In this document: positions 8,247-18,215 of the stretch, one piece after another
How the letters are laid out: each line of letters starts with the position of its first letter
How positions within the stretch are numbered: position 1 is the stretch's first letter
Origin: M3007 sp041736625
Lineage (GTDB): Bacteria > Bacteroidota > Bacteroidia > Chitinophagales > Saprospiraceae
Direction: 5' to 3'
NCBI GenBank assembly: GCA_041736625.1
Contig: JBGSTG010000142.1
Span: 33,996-97,995, forward strand
Length of the DNA stretch: 64,000 bases
The notes under the pieces: model-generated
The model's database searches: none
Told to the model about the DNA's origin: nothing
What the model saw: only the letters and a program-made list of their open reading frames with translations
Translations under genes and position numbers: made by a program

Positions 8247-9230
8247 ATGGACACTGCGAACACCCGTTTTCGGGGCTGGGCCTCGTTTTTGCATATTGGC
8301 GGCCATGCATTTCCGGCCATTTTGTTGTTGGCGGCTTGCGCGTCGGTGCTGTCGGCGCTGACCCTCCCTGCTTTGTATTTTGTATTTGGTGGTGGCTGGG
8401 TTGCCCCGGTGTTGTTGACCACAGGGCTATCGGTGGCGGCGTTGGTGTTGTTGCGTGTGTTTTTCTTCCGCATTTACCGGAATGTGCAGGGCGAGGGCGA
8501 TGCTGCTTTGTTGGAGTATTTTGTGCAGCAAAACGCCATGGGTCCCCAGGAGGAGGAGGTATCGGTGGAGTTGCTTGAAAACGCGTTGCAGCTGAAACAG
8601 GTGCGGGTAAAAGATTGCATGTCGCCCCGACCGGAAATTGTGCATATTGATGTTTCGGAGAGCATCGACAATCTTCGTAAAGTATTTATAGAGAGTAGTT
8701 TGTCCAGAGTTTTGGTAACGGAGGGCGATATAGATCAGGTGTTGGGTTACGTACACATCCAGCAGTTGTTCAGCGCGCCGGCCAGCATCAGCAGCATCAT
8801 CATGCCCATTCTATTTGTGCCGGAAACCTTGCCGGTGGACGAGATGATGCAGAAATTTATACAGTCCAGGCGAAGCATTGCGTGTGTGGTGGACGAGTAC
8901 GGAAGCATGGCCGGCCTGGTTACGCTGGAAGACGCGTTGGAGCAGTTGTTTGGCGACATCGACGACGAGCACGATCAGGAGGAGTTTATCGAGGCTGTGG
9001 TGTCGGAGCACGAGTACCTGTTCTCCGGGCGTTTGCGGATCGATTACCTGAACGATCATTATCCGGAGCTGCAATTACCGGAGGGGGACTATCACACGTT
9101 GTCCGGCTATGTGTTGGCTGGAGCGGGGGTTATTCCGGAGCAGGGTGCGCGTTTGATGCTCGACGGCAAGACCTTTGTGCTGGAGCTGGTGAGCGACCGA
9201 AAGATCGAAACGGTGCGCATCATTTGTTGA
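8247..9230 (+). CDS. CorC/GldE-like CBS-domain membrane protein
   Basis: A 327-residue protein. It has three hydrophobic helices at about residues 10-75, shorter than a full DUF21 domain, then a paired CBS module (from VKDCMSPRPEIVHIDV, through SSLSRVLVTEGD, to VVDEYGSMAGLVTLEDALE), then a CorC_HlyC domain at the C-terminus. Relatives are implicated in cation homeostasis or, as GldE, in gliding motility. Beside lptC the arrangement is typical for Bacteroidota. The open frame begins with a TTG at 8241, but ATG 8247 is the natural start. Confidence 0.8.
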   Translation: MDTANTRFRGWASFLHIGGHAFPAILLLAACASVLSALTLPALYFVFGGGWVAPVLLTTGLSVAALVLLRVFFFRIYRNVQGEGDAALLEYFVQQNAMGPQEEEVSVELLENALQLKQVRVKDCMSPRPEIVHIDVSESIDNLRKVFIESSLSRVLVTEGDIDQVLGYVHIQQLFSAPASISSIIMPILFVPETLPVDEMMQKFIQSRRSIACVVDEYGSMAGLVTLEDALEQLFGDIDDEHDQEEFIEAVVSEHEYLFSGRLRIDYLNDHYPELQLPEGDYHTLSGYVLAGAGVIPEQGARLMLDGKTFVLELVSDRKIETVRIIC

Positions 9231-9243
9231 GCGGCGCCTGTTT

Positions 9244-11913
9244 TTAGTTGTTGCCTCCGGGTTTGTGCGGCAGCATTTTCTCAACGGGCTCATCGCGCTT
9301 TGGCTCCAGTCCTGCTGGTTTGGGTACAGCCGGATCGGGCGCCGGCGCCGGGGCGGGGTCGCCTTCACCGCTGGCGGGTTCTGCCTGTGCGCCTGGCAAT
9401 AGATTCTGGTAGCCGTCAAAGGCCCGGAAGCCCTGGGCGCGGAGCGAATCCAACAGCAGGGAGTCTTGCTGAAAGAGGTACAGGGTGTCGGGGTGTACGC
9501 CTATCCAGCTTGGGCACCCGAAGAGCGCTTCTATTTCCGGTTTGATCGGTTCAAATTTTTGGTTAACGAGCGAGCCCAGCTTTTTGTCGTGGGTCATTTT
9601 CCGCCAGAAGTGGCCGACGATGGGGAGTGCCATTGCGGCGCCTTGCCCGAGGTACATGGAGCGGAAGCGGACGGCGCGCGTTTCGCCGCCTACCCAGGAG
9701 CCGGTGACCAATGTCGGGTTGAAGCAGATGAACCATCCGTCGGCGTGGTTTTGGGTGGTGCCGGTTTTTCCGGCAAATTCGCCGGTGATGCCGAACTGTC
9801 CGCGAAGCCTTTCGCCGGTGCCCCGGTCGATCACATTTTGCATCATCTTGCGCATGACGGCTGCCTGGTCGGGGTTCATAGCGGCGACGTGGGGGCCGAG
9901 TTTGGCGTTTTTGGCGAGTTCCTTTTTGTAGTCGTACAGCACGGTACCGTCGCGGGTGGTGACCTTGAGTACCATAACCGGCTCCGGTCTTTTTCCGTTG
10001 TTGGCGATGGTGCCGTACACCTTTATCATGTCGTAAAGGGATACTTCGCAGGCGCCCAGGCTGATGCCGAACTCACGGGGCAGTTTGGCGGTTACGCCCA
10101 TGCTTTGCGCCAGATCGATGGTTTTCTGGATGCCCACCCGTTCGATCAGCTGGGCGGCGATGACGTTGACGGACTTCTGGAGCCCGCCGGCTACCGAGTA
10201 CCAGCCACCGTAGTTGTCGTTGTAGTTGTGTGGTTCCCAATCTTTTATCATCACAAGTTGATTGGGTATGTAGTCGCAGGGTTTTACGCTGTCGAGCAAG
10301 GCGGCGGCGTATATGATGGGTTTGAAGGTGGACCCGGCCTGCCGGCTGCTTTTGATGTGGTCGTATTTGAAATGCCTGAAATTGGTGCCGCCAACCCAGG
10401 CGCGCACGTAGCCGGTCTGGTGTTCGAGGGCGAGAAAACCGCAGTTGAGGAGGCAGTAGTAATAGCGTACGCTGTCGATGGGCTTGAGCAGGGTATCTAC
10501 TTCTACGCCGCCGTTCTTCCATGAAAAAATGGTCATGGGGACCGGTTTTTCGAAGTTGGCGCGTATGGAATCGTCGGGCCAGCCGCTTTCCTTGAGGGTT
10601 GTCCAGCGGTCGCTGCGCCGTACGGTTTCCTCGATCCATTTATCGTCGCCCCAGGGGCGTTCTTTTCCGGTATTTTTCCAGTGGTCGTCGAACTGTTTTT
10701 GGAGTTTTGACATGTGTACTTCGACGGCCTCTTCTGCGTATTGCTGCATTTTGGAGTGCAGGGTAGTGTATATTTTGAGTCCGTCGGTGTACAGGTTATA
10801 GGTGTTGCCGTCTGCCTGTCCGATTTTTTTGAGGAGCTGGGGCATAACGTCTGTACGGAGGTGTTCCCGGAAGTAGGTGCCCGAGCCTTCGTTGTTGCCG
10901 TCGCTGTTGTAGCGTTTGGCGCCCACGGGTTTTGCGCTCAGGTCGTTGAACTCCTTTTCGGAGAGGTGACCGTTTTTGACCATTTGGCGCAGCACGATGT
11001 TGCGGCGTTTTTGCGCGTTTTCGGGGTTTCGGGTCGGGTTGTAGTAGGTGGTGGCCTTGAGCATGCCGATGAGGGTGGCTGCCTGGTCGGGGCTGAGGTC
11101 TTTTGCTTTTTTGTTGAAATACTGTTTGGCGGCCACGCTGATGCCGAACAGGTCGCCCCCGAACGGAACGGTGTTGAGGTACAGCCCCAGGAGTTCTTCT
11201 TTGGCGTAGATGCGTTCGAGCCGGGCGGAGATGAGGTACTCCCTGATTTTGTTGATGAGCAGGCTGAGCGGGGAGATGTACAGGCCCAGGACGCGGTGTT
11301 TTTGGCGGGGGTAGAGGTTTTTGGCGAGTTGCTGGCTGAGGGTAGAGCCGCCGCCCATGGACTCTTTGCCGGTGGCCATGCCGTATATCACGCGCCCCCA
11401 GGAGTACAGGTCGACGCCGCTGTGTTCGAAGAAGCGCCTGTCCTCGGTGGCGATCAACGCGTTGATGACGTGGGGCGACACTTTATCCAGGCCGATGGCG
11501 GTGCGATTTTCGATGTAAAATTTGCCGATGAGCACGCTGTCTGCCGTGTACACTTCGGTGGCGTTGGCGGTTTCTATGTTTTTCAGTTCGGTACGGTCTG
11601 GAATATGGCCGAAGGCGCCGATCCAGACCAGGAATACGAGAAACATCAGGACGAGGAAGCCCCACCACATGAAGGCACCCAGCCAGGCCAACGCCCAGGC
11701 GGGGCTGGGGTAGCGCGCAGCGAACGAGCGCCATACGCGCTGAACCGGAGCGGTGAGCCAGGCCCAGCCTTGATACACGGGCTGAAGCACAGGGTCGGCA
11801 ATCGCCCAGGCGTTGGCCAGTAATGCCCGGAGGGGGGCTGTCCACTCCTTCCACCACCGCGTTGCCTGTTGAATGAACGGATGGTTAAAAATGGACCTGA
11901 AAGGATTTTCCAT
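9244..11913 (-). CDS. Penicillin-binding protein 1A
   Basis: A bifunctional peptidoglycan synthase of 889 residues. One membrane helix lies at about 72-102. The GT51 glycosyltransferase domain follows, with its catalytic glutamate in ATEDRRFFEHSGVD (E157) and GGSTLSQQLAKNLY (188-201). The transpeptidase domain has the nucleophile in GSTFK (S528, K531), the SVN motif (S581) and the KTGTT box (716-720). A Pro/Ala-rich tail ends the protein. It polymerises glycan strands and cross-links stem peptides in the periplasm. It is divergent from nadK, with back-to-back -7 elements between them. Confidence 0.95.
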   Translation of the reverse strand: MENPFRSIFNHPFIQQATRWWKEWTAPLRALLANAWAIADPVLQPVYQGWAWLTAPVQRVWRSFAARYPSPAWALAWLGAFMWWGFLVLMFLVFLVWIGAFGHIPDRTELKNIETANATEVYTADSVLIGKFYIENRTAIGLDKVSPHVINALIATEDRRFFEHSGVDLYSWGRVIYGMATGKESMGGGSTLSQQLAKNLYPRQKHRVLGLYISPLSLLINKIREYLISARLERIYAKEELLGLYLNTVPFGGDLFGISVAAKQYFNKKAKDLSPDQAATLIGMLKATTYYNPTRNPENAQKRRNIVLRQMVKNGHLSEKEFNDLSAKPVGAKRYNSDGNNEGSGTYFREHLRTDVMPQLLKKIGQADGNTYNLYTDGLKIYTTLHSKMQQYAEEAVEVHMSKLQKQFDDHWKNTGKERPWGDDKWIEETVRRSDRWTTLKESGWPDDSIRANFEKPVPMTIFSWKNGGVEVDTLLKPIDSVRYYYCLLNCGFLALEHQTGYVRAWVGGTNFRHFKYDHIKSSRQAGSTFKPIIYAAALLDSVKPCDYIPNQLVMIKDWEPHNYNDNYGGWYSVAGGLQKSVNVIAAQLIERVGIQKTIDLAQSMGVTAKLPREFGISLGACEVSLYDMIKVYGTIANNGKRPEPVMVLKVTTRDGTVLYDYKKELAKNAKLGPHVAAMNPDQAAVMRKMMQNVIDRGTGERLRGQFGITGEFAGKTGTTQNHADGWFICFNPTLVTGSWVGGETRAVRFRSMYLGQGAAMALPIVGHFWRKMTHDKKLGSLVNQKFEPIKPEIEALFGCPSWIGVHPDTLYLFQQDSLLLDSLRAQGFRAFDGYQNLLPGAQAEPASGEGDPAPAPAPDPAVPKPAGLEPKRDEPVEKMLPHKPGGNN

Positions 11914-11949
11914 ACAGAATAGATCGGTTCAAGGATACCGAATAACGCA

Positions 11950-11967
11950 CGAAGGTACTTACCTTGG
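11950..11967. promoter_or_regulatory. Back-to-back divergent -7 elements for pbp1A and nadK
   Basis: The core AAGGTACTTACCTT is a near-perfect mirror: TACCTTGG reads rightward at 11960-11967 toward nadK, and TACCTTCG reads leftward at 11957-11950 toward the PBP1A gene. Each is one base off the TAnnTTTG consensus. Distances to the starts are 26 nt (nadK) and 36 nt (PBP1A). Confidence 0.45.
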
Positions 11968-11993
11968 TGCAAATTTTTAACCCCGATCTCCAT

Positions 11994-12878
11994 ATGCAGG
12001 TCGTTGTATTTGGCAAACTATTTAAGGAAAAAGACCTTCCGTATGTGCAGGGGCTTTTTGACGCGATGCAAGCGGAGGGATTGCAGGTATCGGTGTATAC
12101 CCCTTATCTGGAATTGATACAGGCGTTCGTTAAGTTCAACGAACCGGTACAACCGTTTGACGATCACGAGGCATTCCGGAGTCGACGGGTCGATTTTGTC
12201 GTGGTGCTGGGTGGCGACGGCACCATGTTGCAGGCGTTGTTGCTCGTGCGCAACGCCGGTGTGCCGCTGTTGGGCATCAATCTGGGGCGTATGGGGTTTT
12301 TGGCCAGTGTGGAAAAAATTTTCATCCGGGACGCCATTCAGAAACTGCGTCGAGGGCAGTACCGGATAGAGGAGCGCACCACGCTTTACCTGGAAAGCAA
12401 TCCTTTGTTGTTCGGCGACATGCCGGTGGCGCTGAACGACTGTACGTTGCTCAAGCGCGACACCTCCTCCATGATCACCGTGCATACCTTCCTGAACGGC
12501 GACTATCTGAACTCCTATTGGGCCGACGGCATCATACTGGCCACCCCTACCGGGAGCACCGGCTATTCGCTCAGTTGCGGCGGGCCGGTGATCCTGCCGG
12601 ACTCGGCCAACTTCGTGCTCACGCCCGTCGCCCCGCACAACCTGAACGTGCGGCCCATCGTTTTGTCCGACGAATCGGTGATCTCTTTCGAGATTGAAGG
12701 GCGCGGCGACAACTTTATCTGCACCCTGGATTCGCGCTTCGAGCTGATCACCGCCCAACAGCAACTGGCGGTGCGGAAGAACGACTTTACCGTCAAACTG
12801 GTCGTTATGGAAAACATCACGTTTTTGAACACCATTCGGGATAAACTGGCCTGGGGGGCCGACATCAGAAACTACTGA
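11994..12878 (+). CDS. nadK: NAD kinase
   Basis: A 294-residue ATP-dependent kinase that makes NADP from NAD in the cytoplasm. The GGDGT nucleotide-binding motif is near residue 73, followed by GINLGRMGFLA, and the ND motif appears in ALNDCTLLKRD. The glycine-rich TPTGSTGYSLSCGG segment is also diagnostic. The frame extends to 11964, but ATG 11994 starts the first beta-strand MQVVVFG. It is followed after 3 nt by the permease gene. Confidence 0.93.
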   Translation: MQVVVFGKLFKEKDLPYVQGLFDAMQAEGLQVSVYTPYLELIQAFVKFNEPVQPFDDHEAFRSRRVDFVVVLGGDGTMLQALLLVRNAGVPLLGINLGRMGFLASVEKIFIRDAIQKLRRGQYRIEERTTLYLESNPLLFGDMPVALNDCTLLKRDTSSMITVHTFLNGDYLNSYWADGIILATPTGSTGYSLSCGGPVILPDSANFVLTPVAPHNLNVRPIVLSDESVISFEIEGRGDNFICTLDSRFELITAQQQLAVRKNDFTVKLVVMENITFLNTIRDKLAWGADIRNY

Positions 12879-12881
12879 CGC

Positions 12882-14003
12882 ATGAAATCTTTTTTTCAGC
12901 AGCACATCTTTTTGATTCTCGGGCTTTTCCTGCTGGCCGTAGTGGGCTACTATTTTGGCGCCATCCTGACGTACCTGCTGCTGGCGTGGGTGCTTTCTCT
13001 TCTGGGCCGTCCGGTGTCGGTTTTCCTCCGGCGGCGGGTGCGGTTTCGGCGTTTTCGCCTCGGTGAGACCGGCGCCGCGATACTGACTATCCTGTTTTTT
13101 TACCTCATTTTCCTGGGCGCGATCCTGCTGTTTGTCCCCACCATTGCCCATCAGGCCGGCATCCTGGCCAATATTGACTATGCCGCCATTGGCAAAAAGC
13201 TGGAAGAGCCTTTTGAAGCGTTGGACATCAACCTGCACCGGTATGGTCTGCTGCCGCCCGGCGAAACCCTGGCCCGGCACACACAGGAAATCCTCCTGCG
13301 CTGGTTCGGCCCGGAGCAGATCGGCAGCCTGTTGGGTATATTTATTTCGACGGCGGGGGATTTGATCATCGGCATCGCAGCCGTGACGTTCATCCTCTTT
13401 TTTTTCCTCCAGGACAATGCACTGTTTACGGGCATATTACACGCTTTTGTGCCCAACGAGTACGAGGGCAAGGTAAAGCAGGCGGTGCAGGACTCGAGCA
13501 CAGCCCTGACCAATTATTTTAGCGGCCTGATCGTTCAACTGTCGTCGTTCAGCCTGGTGGTCACTGTCTTGCTCTGGTTGTTGGGCGTTCGGGAGAACAC
13601 GCTGCTGCTCGGGGCGATTGGCGGCCTGTTCAACATCGTTCCGTATGTGGGCCCGCTGGTGGGCAATGTATTTGCTTGTTTCATCACGATCGCTTCCCAT
13701 CTGGACTTGCCGTTGTACGATCTGGGTATCTTGCTGGCAAAGGTGGTGGGCAGTTTTGCCATTGCGCAGTTTATCGACAATAACTTGCTGGGTCCGTACA
13801 TTTTTTCCAGAAGCGTCCAGGCGCACCCGCTGGAGATATTTTTGGTCACCCTGGCAGCTGCGCAAGTGGGCGGCGTGGTGGGTATGATCCTCGCCATTCC
13901 GGTGTACACCATTCTGCGGGTGCTGGCCCGCACCTTTTTGAGTGAGTTCAAGTTGGTTCAGCGATGGACCGATCACCTCTCGGAAGAGAAAGAAGTTGAT
14001 TGA
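12882..14003 (+). CDS. AI-2E family transporter
   Basis: A 373-residue protein of the AI-2E/YdiK/PerM permease family. Hydrophobic helices occur at about 8-35 and 60-90, in the middle around 160-185, and in a dense group at 215-350, with the conserved segment GGLFNIVPYVGPLVGN. Members export or exchange small solutes; the substrate cannot be told from the sequence. It is tightly linked to nadK upstream and the TonB-dependent receptor 6 nt downstream. Confidence 0.85.
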   Translation: MKSFFQQHIFLILGLFLLAVVGYYFGAILTYLLLAWVLSLLGRPVSVFLRRRVRFRRFRLGETGAAILTILFFYLIFLGAILLFVPTIAHQAGILANIDYAAIGKKLEEPFEALDINLHRYGLLPPGETLARHTQEILLRWFGPEQIGSLLGIFISTAGDLIIGIAAVTFILFFFLQDNALFTGILHAFVPNEYEGKVKQAVQDSSTALTNYFSGLIVQLSSFSLVVTVLLWLLGVRENTLLLGAIGGLFNIVPYVGPLVGNVFACFITIASHLDLPLYDLGILLAKVVGSFAIAQFIDNNLLGPYIFSRSVQAHPLEIFLVTLAAAQVGGVVGMILAIPVYTILRVLARTFLSEFKLVQRWTDHLSEEKEVD

Positions 14004-14009
14004 ACGCCT

Positions 14010-16373
14010 ATGACGTACCGGGTTTTCATTTTGCGGTTATCCGTATTCCTGATCTTTTGCACCGCCGTTTGTCCGGCATGGCTGCGGGCACAGCGCGACA
14101 CCACGCCGCTGATCACCATGAAGCGCATGGAAACGTCGGACATCGACACATTGAACGCCAATGCGTCGTTTTCCACCGTGCGCAGCGTGACCCGTAACAA
14201 TGAAAATCCGGATGACATACCGTTTACCGTTTGGGTGGTTACGGAGGAGGATATTCTGGCCAACGGGTTTGTGACGCTGGGCGACGTGTTGAAGTCCGTT
14301 CCCGGTATTCGCGTTTCGCAGCCCGGCAATGCCCTCGAAGGCGAAACCTTCATGGTGCGCGGGCTTCCCGGCAACCAGCACATGCGCATTCTGGTCAACG
14401 ACGTGCCGGTGAAGCCCTCCGGCGCGCCGGGTATGCCCATTGGCGCCCAGCTTCCGGTGCGCCAGGCCAAACGCATCGAGTTTTACTTCGGACCGGCGTC
14501 GGCGGTGTGGGGCAACGACGCTTGTGCAGGGGTGATCAACATCGTGCTGAAGGAAACCGAAAGGCCGATCTTCACCAAGGCCGAGCTGTATTTCGGCAAT
14601 TTCGGCACCAACGGGCTGGACCTGAGCTTCGGCGGCAAGCTCGGACGCGACAAGAACGTGTTCCGGTACAGCCTGTTCGGCAGCAGCACCGTTCGGGAGC
14701 GAACGGACATTTTTTACGATAAAGACCTGTACAACCCGAACTATTACCTCCAGTACGGGCTCGACACCAGCCTGTACCGGAGCAACCCAAACTACAGCCC
14801 GGTTTTTCCGGAGGACGGCACACCCGCGCCAGTGGGGCATGAAAGCCGCCTGTTCGGGTTTGCCTTCAAATGGCACGGGCTTACTTTTAATTACAACCTC
14901 ATGGCCCGGTTCGATCACACGGCCCTGGGGCTGAATCCGGTCGCCATCGGGTATTCAAACCCGTCGAATCGCATCGGCGAACGCATCGAATCCTTTTCCC
15001 TGGGCTTTGAACGCATCAAAAAAAAGCGCAGGGCCTACTGGACCTTCTCGGCCGTGCGCTACCGGATCGACGAGGCATCTACCAACACCCTGGTGTTCGA
15101 CCGCCTGAGTTCGGCCGCGTATTACGTGCAATCGCAAAAAACGCCGCCGGACCAATGGCCGCAACTCCGGCAGTCCATTTTCGACAACCTGGCCTCCGGT
15201 CAGCGCCACCTGGTAGCCAACGGCTTCGACGCGCGCGCCGACGTCAGCTTTCACACCAGCATTGCCCAGCGGGGTTTTCTGGATTTTGGCGGGCAGGTCA
15301 ACACGGCGTTTACCTACCCGCTCCTGAATTACCAGCGGCGGCCGGTGAACCTGTCGATTCTCGGAGACCCACCCCCTCCGGAAACGGAACCGTTCGTGCC
15401 CCAAATTACCGGAGCGATCGACGCCAACCTGTTTGCCCACCTGCACTGGCGATTCAACCGCCTTACCATCATCGGCGGCACGGGGCTGAACCTGTCGCCC
15501 GACTACGGCCCCCAGTTTGCCCCCCGACTGGGTGTGCAGTTCCGGCTCGACAGTGCCTGGACCGTTTACGCCAACGGCGCCTCCGCCTTCAGAAGACCGG
15601 CCTTGTACGAAACCATCAACCGCTTCCGCATCGTGGAGGGCGATTCGAAAATTGACCTGTGGTCTTCCAACCCCGGAGGACAAACCGAACGCGTGGATGC
15701 CGGCGAGCTGGGCCTGCGGCTGCGCAGGAGGTGGCTGGAGTCGACTACCCTGGGGTACTACCAGCGCGCCTACCACCTGACGCGCAACGGCTATCTGGTC
15801 AACGACCCGGAAAGGGACATTACCTGGCTGTACGGCTATCAACAGGCGCCCGGGCTGGCCCTGCAAAACTGGGGCGTCCAGCAGTTGTTTGTGGTGCGCG
15901 ACATCAATGTGGGTGTCAATGAGCACGTTCTGGCGTTTAAAGGAGAGGTGCTGTTCCAGTACACCCGGGGCCAGGAGTGGTTCGGGTACGGCCTGCCCTC
16001 CACCGACCAGGTGCGCAACATGCCGGGCTGGACGTCGCAGGTGCGGGCCTCGTGGCGGCGGGGAAAATTTCAGTTCACCTTTGCTACCGTGCGCAATCGC
16101 GGCATCCTCAGCAAATCGGTGGTTTATCAGGACTTTTACGGACAACAACGGCTGAGCGACTACCCGGTGTACCGCACCTGGGACCTGATGGGACGCCTCT
16201 TCCTCAGCCCGCAGTTCAACATTTACTTTCAGGTGCAAAACCTGTTCAACAAGGAGTACGCCGGGCTCGACGCTACCGGTACGCCCGACGATCTGCTGTT
16301 CAACCCGCAGCAGCGGCGGTTCGTGCGCCTGGGCGCCAACTACAACATGAGCGACCGGGGCGCCAGGCAATAA
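14010..16373 (+). CDS. TonB-dependent outer-membrane receptor
   Basis: A 787-residue receptor with a signal peptide (about 1-28, ending LRAQ), a plug domain at roughly 70-200 (GDVLKSVPGIRV, FMVRGLPGNQHMRILVND, GPASAVWGNDACAGVINIVL) and a beta-barrel to the end. The C-terminus reads RLGANYNMSDRGARQ, so the usual terminal aromatic residue is absent although an aromatic barrel strand lies just before. It takes up a siderophore, vitamin or glycan using TonB energy; no partner lipoprotein (SusD) is adjacent, and the ligand is unknown. hemN downstream could hint at iron or haem physiology, but this is weak. Confidence 0.9.
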   Translation: MTYRVFILRLSVFLIFCTAVCPAWLRAQRDTTPLITMKRMETSDIDTLNANASFSTVRSVTRNNENPDDIPFTVWVVTEEDILANGFVTLGDVLKSVPGIRVSQPGNALEGETFMVRGLPGNQHMRILVNDVPVKPSGAPGMPIGAQLPVRQAKRIEFYFGPASAVWGNDACAGVINIVLKETERPIFTKAELYFGNFGTNGLDLSFGGKLGRDKNVFRYSLFGSSTVRERTDIFYDKDLYNPNYYLQYGLDTSLYRSNPNYSPVFPEDGTPAPVGHESRLFGFAFKWHGLTFNYNLMARFDHTALGLNPVAIGYSNPSNRIGERIESFSLGFERIKKKRRAYWTFSAVRYRIDEASTNTLVFDRLSSAAYYVQSQKTPPDQWPQLRQSIFDNLASGQRHLVANGFDARADVSFHTSIAQRGFLDFGGQVNTAFTYPLLNYQRRPVNLSILGDPPPPETEPFVPQITGAIDANLFAHLHWRFNRLTIIGGTGLNLSPDYGPQFAPRLGVQFRLDSAWTVYANGASAFRRPALYETINRFRIVEGDSKIDLWSSNPGGQTERVDAGELGLRLRRRWLESTTLGYYQRAYHLTRNGYLVNDPERDITWLYGYQQAPGLALQNWGVQQLFVVRDINVGVNEHVLAFKGEVLFQYTRGQEWFGYGLPSTDQVRNMPGWTSQVRASWRRGKFQFTFATVRNRGILSKSVVYQDFYGQQRLSDYPVYRTWDLMGRLFLSPQFNIYFQVQNLFNKEYAGLDATGTPDDLLFNPQQRRFVRLGANYNMSDRGARQ

Positions 16374-16484
16374 GCAAATTCCTGACGTGTATCACCGGCG
16401 CCAATGCCCTGCCGCATTGCGTCGGCAGGCTTTGCGTGCAGACCTTTACGGGCCGATTTGTTTTTCACCCTCTTTCCGGAGATC

Positions 16485-17837
16485 ATGGACCGCACCCTGC
16501 TTGCCCGATACGACGTCGCCACCCCGCGCTATACGAGTTACCCCACCGTCCCGTACTGGGATGAGGCCGCCTTTGACGCACCTGCCTGGCAAGGGGAGGT
16601 GTCGGACGCTTTCCGCAAGGACAAGGGCATCAGCCTGTACATTCACCTGCCTTTTTGCGAAAGCCTGTGCACCTACTGCGGGTGCAACAAGCACATCACG
16701 AAAAACCACCGCCTCGAGCACCCCTACCTTCAGGCCGTGCTGAAAGAGTGGCGCATGTACCGGGCGATCCTGGGCGCCCCGCCCGTGATCAGGGAATTGC
16801 ACCTGGGTGGCGGTACCCCCACGTTTTTCAGTCCCGAACACCTGAGGCTTCTCCTGGAGGGCATTTTGAAAGACGCGGTGACGCCGCCGGACGCCGATTT
16901 CAGCTTTGAAGCCCATCCCTGGAGCACCACGGCGGAGCACCTCCAGACCCTGTACGATCTGGGGTTCCGGCGCGTGAGCATCGGCGTGCAGGATTTCGAC
17001 GAGTCGCTCATGCAGCTGGTCAACCGCCGCCAGACCATCGCCTCCATCGAACAAGCCACCGAAACGGCGCGCCGCATCGGGTACACATCCGTCAATTTCG
17101 ACTACATCTACGGGCTGCCCCGGCAGGCGCCCGAACACATAACGCGCATCGGCGCCCACACGGCGCGGCTGATGCCCGACCGCATCGCCTTTTACAGCTA
17201 CGCCCACGTGCCCTGGCTCAAAAAGAGCCAGCGCGCCTACGAGGAGTCCGACCTGCCCACCGGCGCCGCCAAACGCCTCCTGTACGAAACCGGCCGCGAT
17301 CTGTTTGCGCGGCTCGGCTACCGAGAGATCGGCATGGACCACTTCGCCCTGCCCCACGATGCGCTGAGCAAGGCCATGGACAACGGCACGTTGCACCGCA
17401 ACTTCATGGGTTACACGCCCTCCCGCACGCGCCTGCTGCTGGGGCTGGGCGCCTCGGCCATCGGTGACACCTGGACGGCCTTCGCGCAAAACGAAAAAAC
17501 GGTGGCCGACTACCAGAACGCCGTAGCGGAAAACCGGCTGCCGCTGTTGCGCGGGCACCGGCTCTCCGCCGAAGACCTGTGCCTGCGCAAACACATCCTG
17601 CGCATCATGACCCGCTTCGAGACCGCCTGGCCCTGGCCCGAGGAGCAATGCCACGGCCTGCAGGAGGCCCTGCCCCGCCTGGAGCCCCTGCTGTGCGACG
17701 GGCTCATCGAGCTCGAGCCCTTCCGGCTGCGGGTGACGCCGGCCGGCCGCACGTTCCTGCGGAACATCTGCCTGGCGTTCGACGCGCGCTACTGGGCCCG
17801 GCAGCCGGAGGGGCGGTTGTTTAGCCAGGCGGTGTGA
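16485..17837 (+). CDS. hemN: Oxygen-independent coproporphyrinogen III oxidase
   Basis: A radical SAM enzyme of 450 residues that decarboxylates coproporphyrinogen III to protoporphyrinogen IX in haem synthesis. The iron-sulfur motif CESLCTYCGC (C58, C62, C65, with C67) follows YIHLPF. The N-terminal RYDVATPRYTSYPT segment and the C-terminal HemN domain match the true HemN rather than HemW type. The frame extends to 16404, but ATG 16485 starts the conserved N-terminus. Confidence 0.93.
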   Translation: MDRTLLARYDVATPRYTSYPTVPYWDEAAFDAPAWQGEVSDAFRKDKGISLYIHLPFCESLCTYCGCNKHITKNHRLEHPYLQAVLKEWRMYRAILGAPPVIRELHLGGGTPTFFSPEHLRLLLEGILKDAVTPPDADFSFEAHPWSTTAEHLQTLYDLGFRRVSIGVQDFDESLMQLVNRRQTIASIEQATETARRIGYTSVNFDYIYGLPRQAPEHITRIGAHTARLMPDRIAFYSYAHVPWLKKSQRAYEESDLPTGAAKRLLYETGRDLFARLGYREIGMDHFALPHDALSKAMDNGTLHRNFMGYTPSRTRLLLGLGASAIGDTWTAFAQNEKTVADYQNAVAENRLPLLRGHRLSAEDLCLRKHILRIMTRFETAWPWPEEQCHGLQEALPRLEPLLCDGLIELEPFRLRVTPAGRTFLRNICLAFDARYWARQPEGRLFSQAV

Positions 17838-18189
17838 TTGGGGGGGGCGTGCGTGATGGCACGCGGATTGAACGGATCGCTGCGCGAACGCGGATAGGAC
17901 GGATTTTTCAGCAAAGTATCGTCTACATGCTGAATTCAAGTAAAACCATTTTATACGAGACGTTTATCGTGTAAAAAAACAACCTTTTTTTTTACATGAC
18001 AATAAAATAAGCCTGCCGTTATGCATTCTCATTGTATTTGAGGCAATTGTCAGCGGCGGGTATTTTGACTACGCGGCAGGTTTGGAAAGAGACGCTGTTC
18101 ATTCACGAGGCGCTTCTGCAAGTATTGAAAGCGTAGCCTGTATTCAATTGTTTGTATTCTCTCTCCCATCCCAAAACAAAAAATTGTCG
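17838..18189. repeat. Gene-free spacer with intergenic direct repeat and hairpins
   Basis: The spacer after hemN is about 350 nt. It starts with a GC hairpin (GCGTGC-loop-GCACGC near 17846-17864). A degenerate direct repeat follows: GCGGATTGAACGGAT and GCGGATAGGACGGAT, about 30 nt apart, resembling short interspersed intergenic elements. The remainder, 18000-18189, is AT-rich and shows no gene. Confidence 0.4.
17970..17996. terminator. AT hairpin with T-run, possible terminator
   Basis: TGTAAAAAAA, a 5-nt loop CAACC, then a nine-T run and ACA form a self-complementary stem. It could end transcripts from either side (hemN or an opposing one). The stem is weak because it is all A:T except its base. 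Confidence 0.3.
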
Positions 18190-18197
18190 TACTTTTG
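18190..18197 (+). promoter_or_regulatory. Bacteroidota -7 element TACTTTTG
   Basis: An exact TAnnTTTG match 18 nt before ATG 18216. It contains the TTG that would otherwise be taken as an upstream start, which argues for the ATG. Confidence 0.55.
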
Positions 18198-18215
18198 AAA
18201 AAAAACTACGACCGC

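Noticed and set aside
14955..16370. 471-codon frame antisense to the TonB-dependent receptor
   Set aside because: No domain features; the receptor has a signal peptide and plug motifs.
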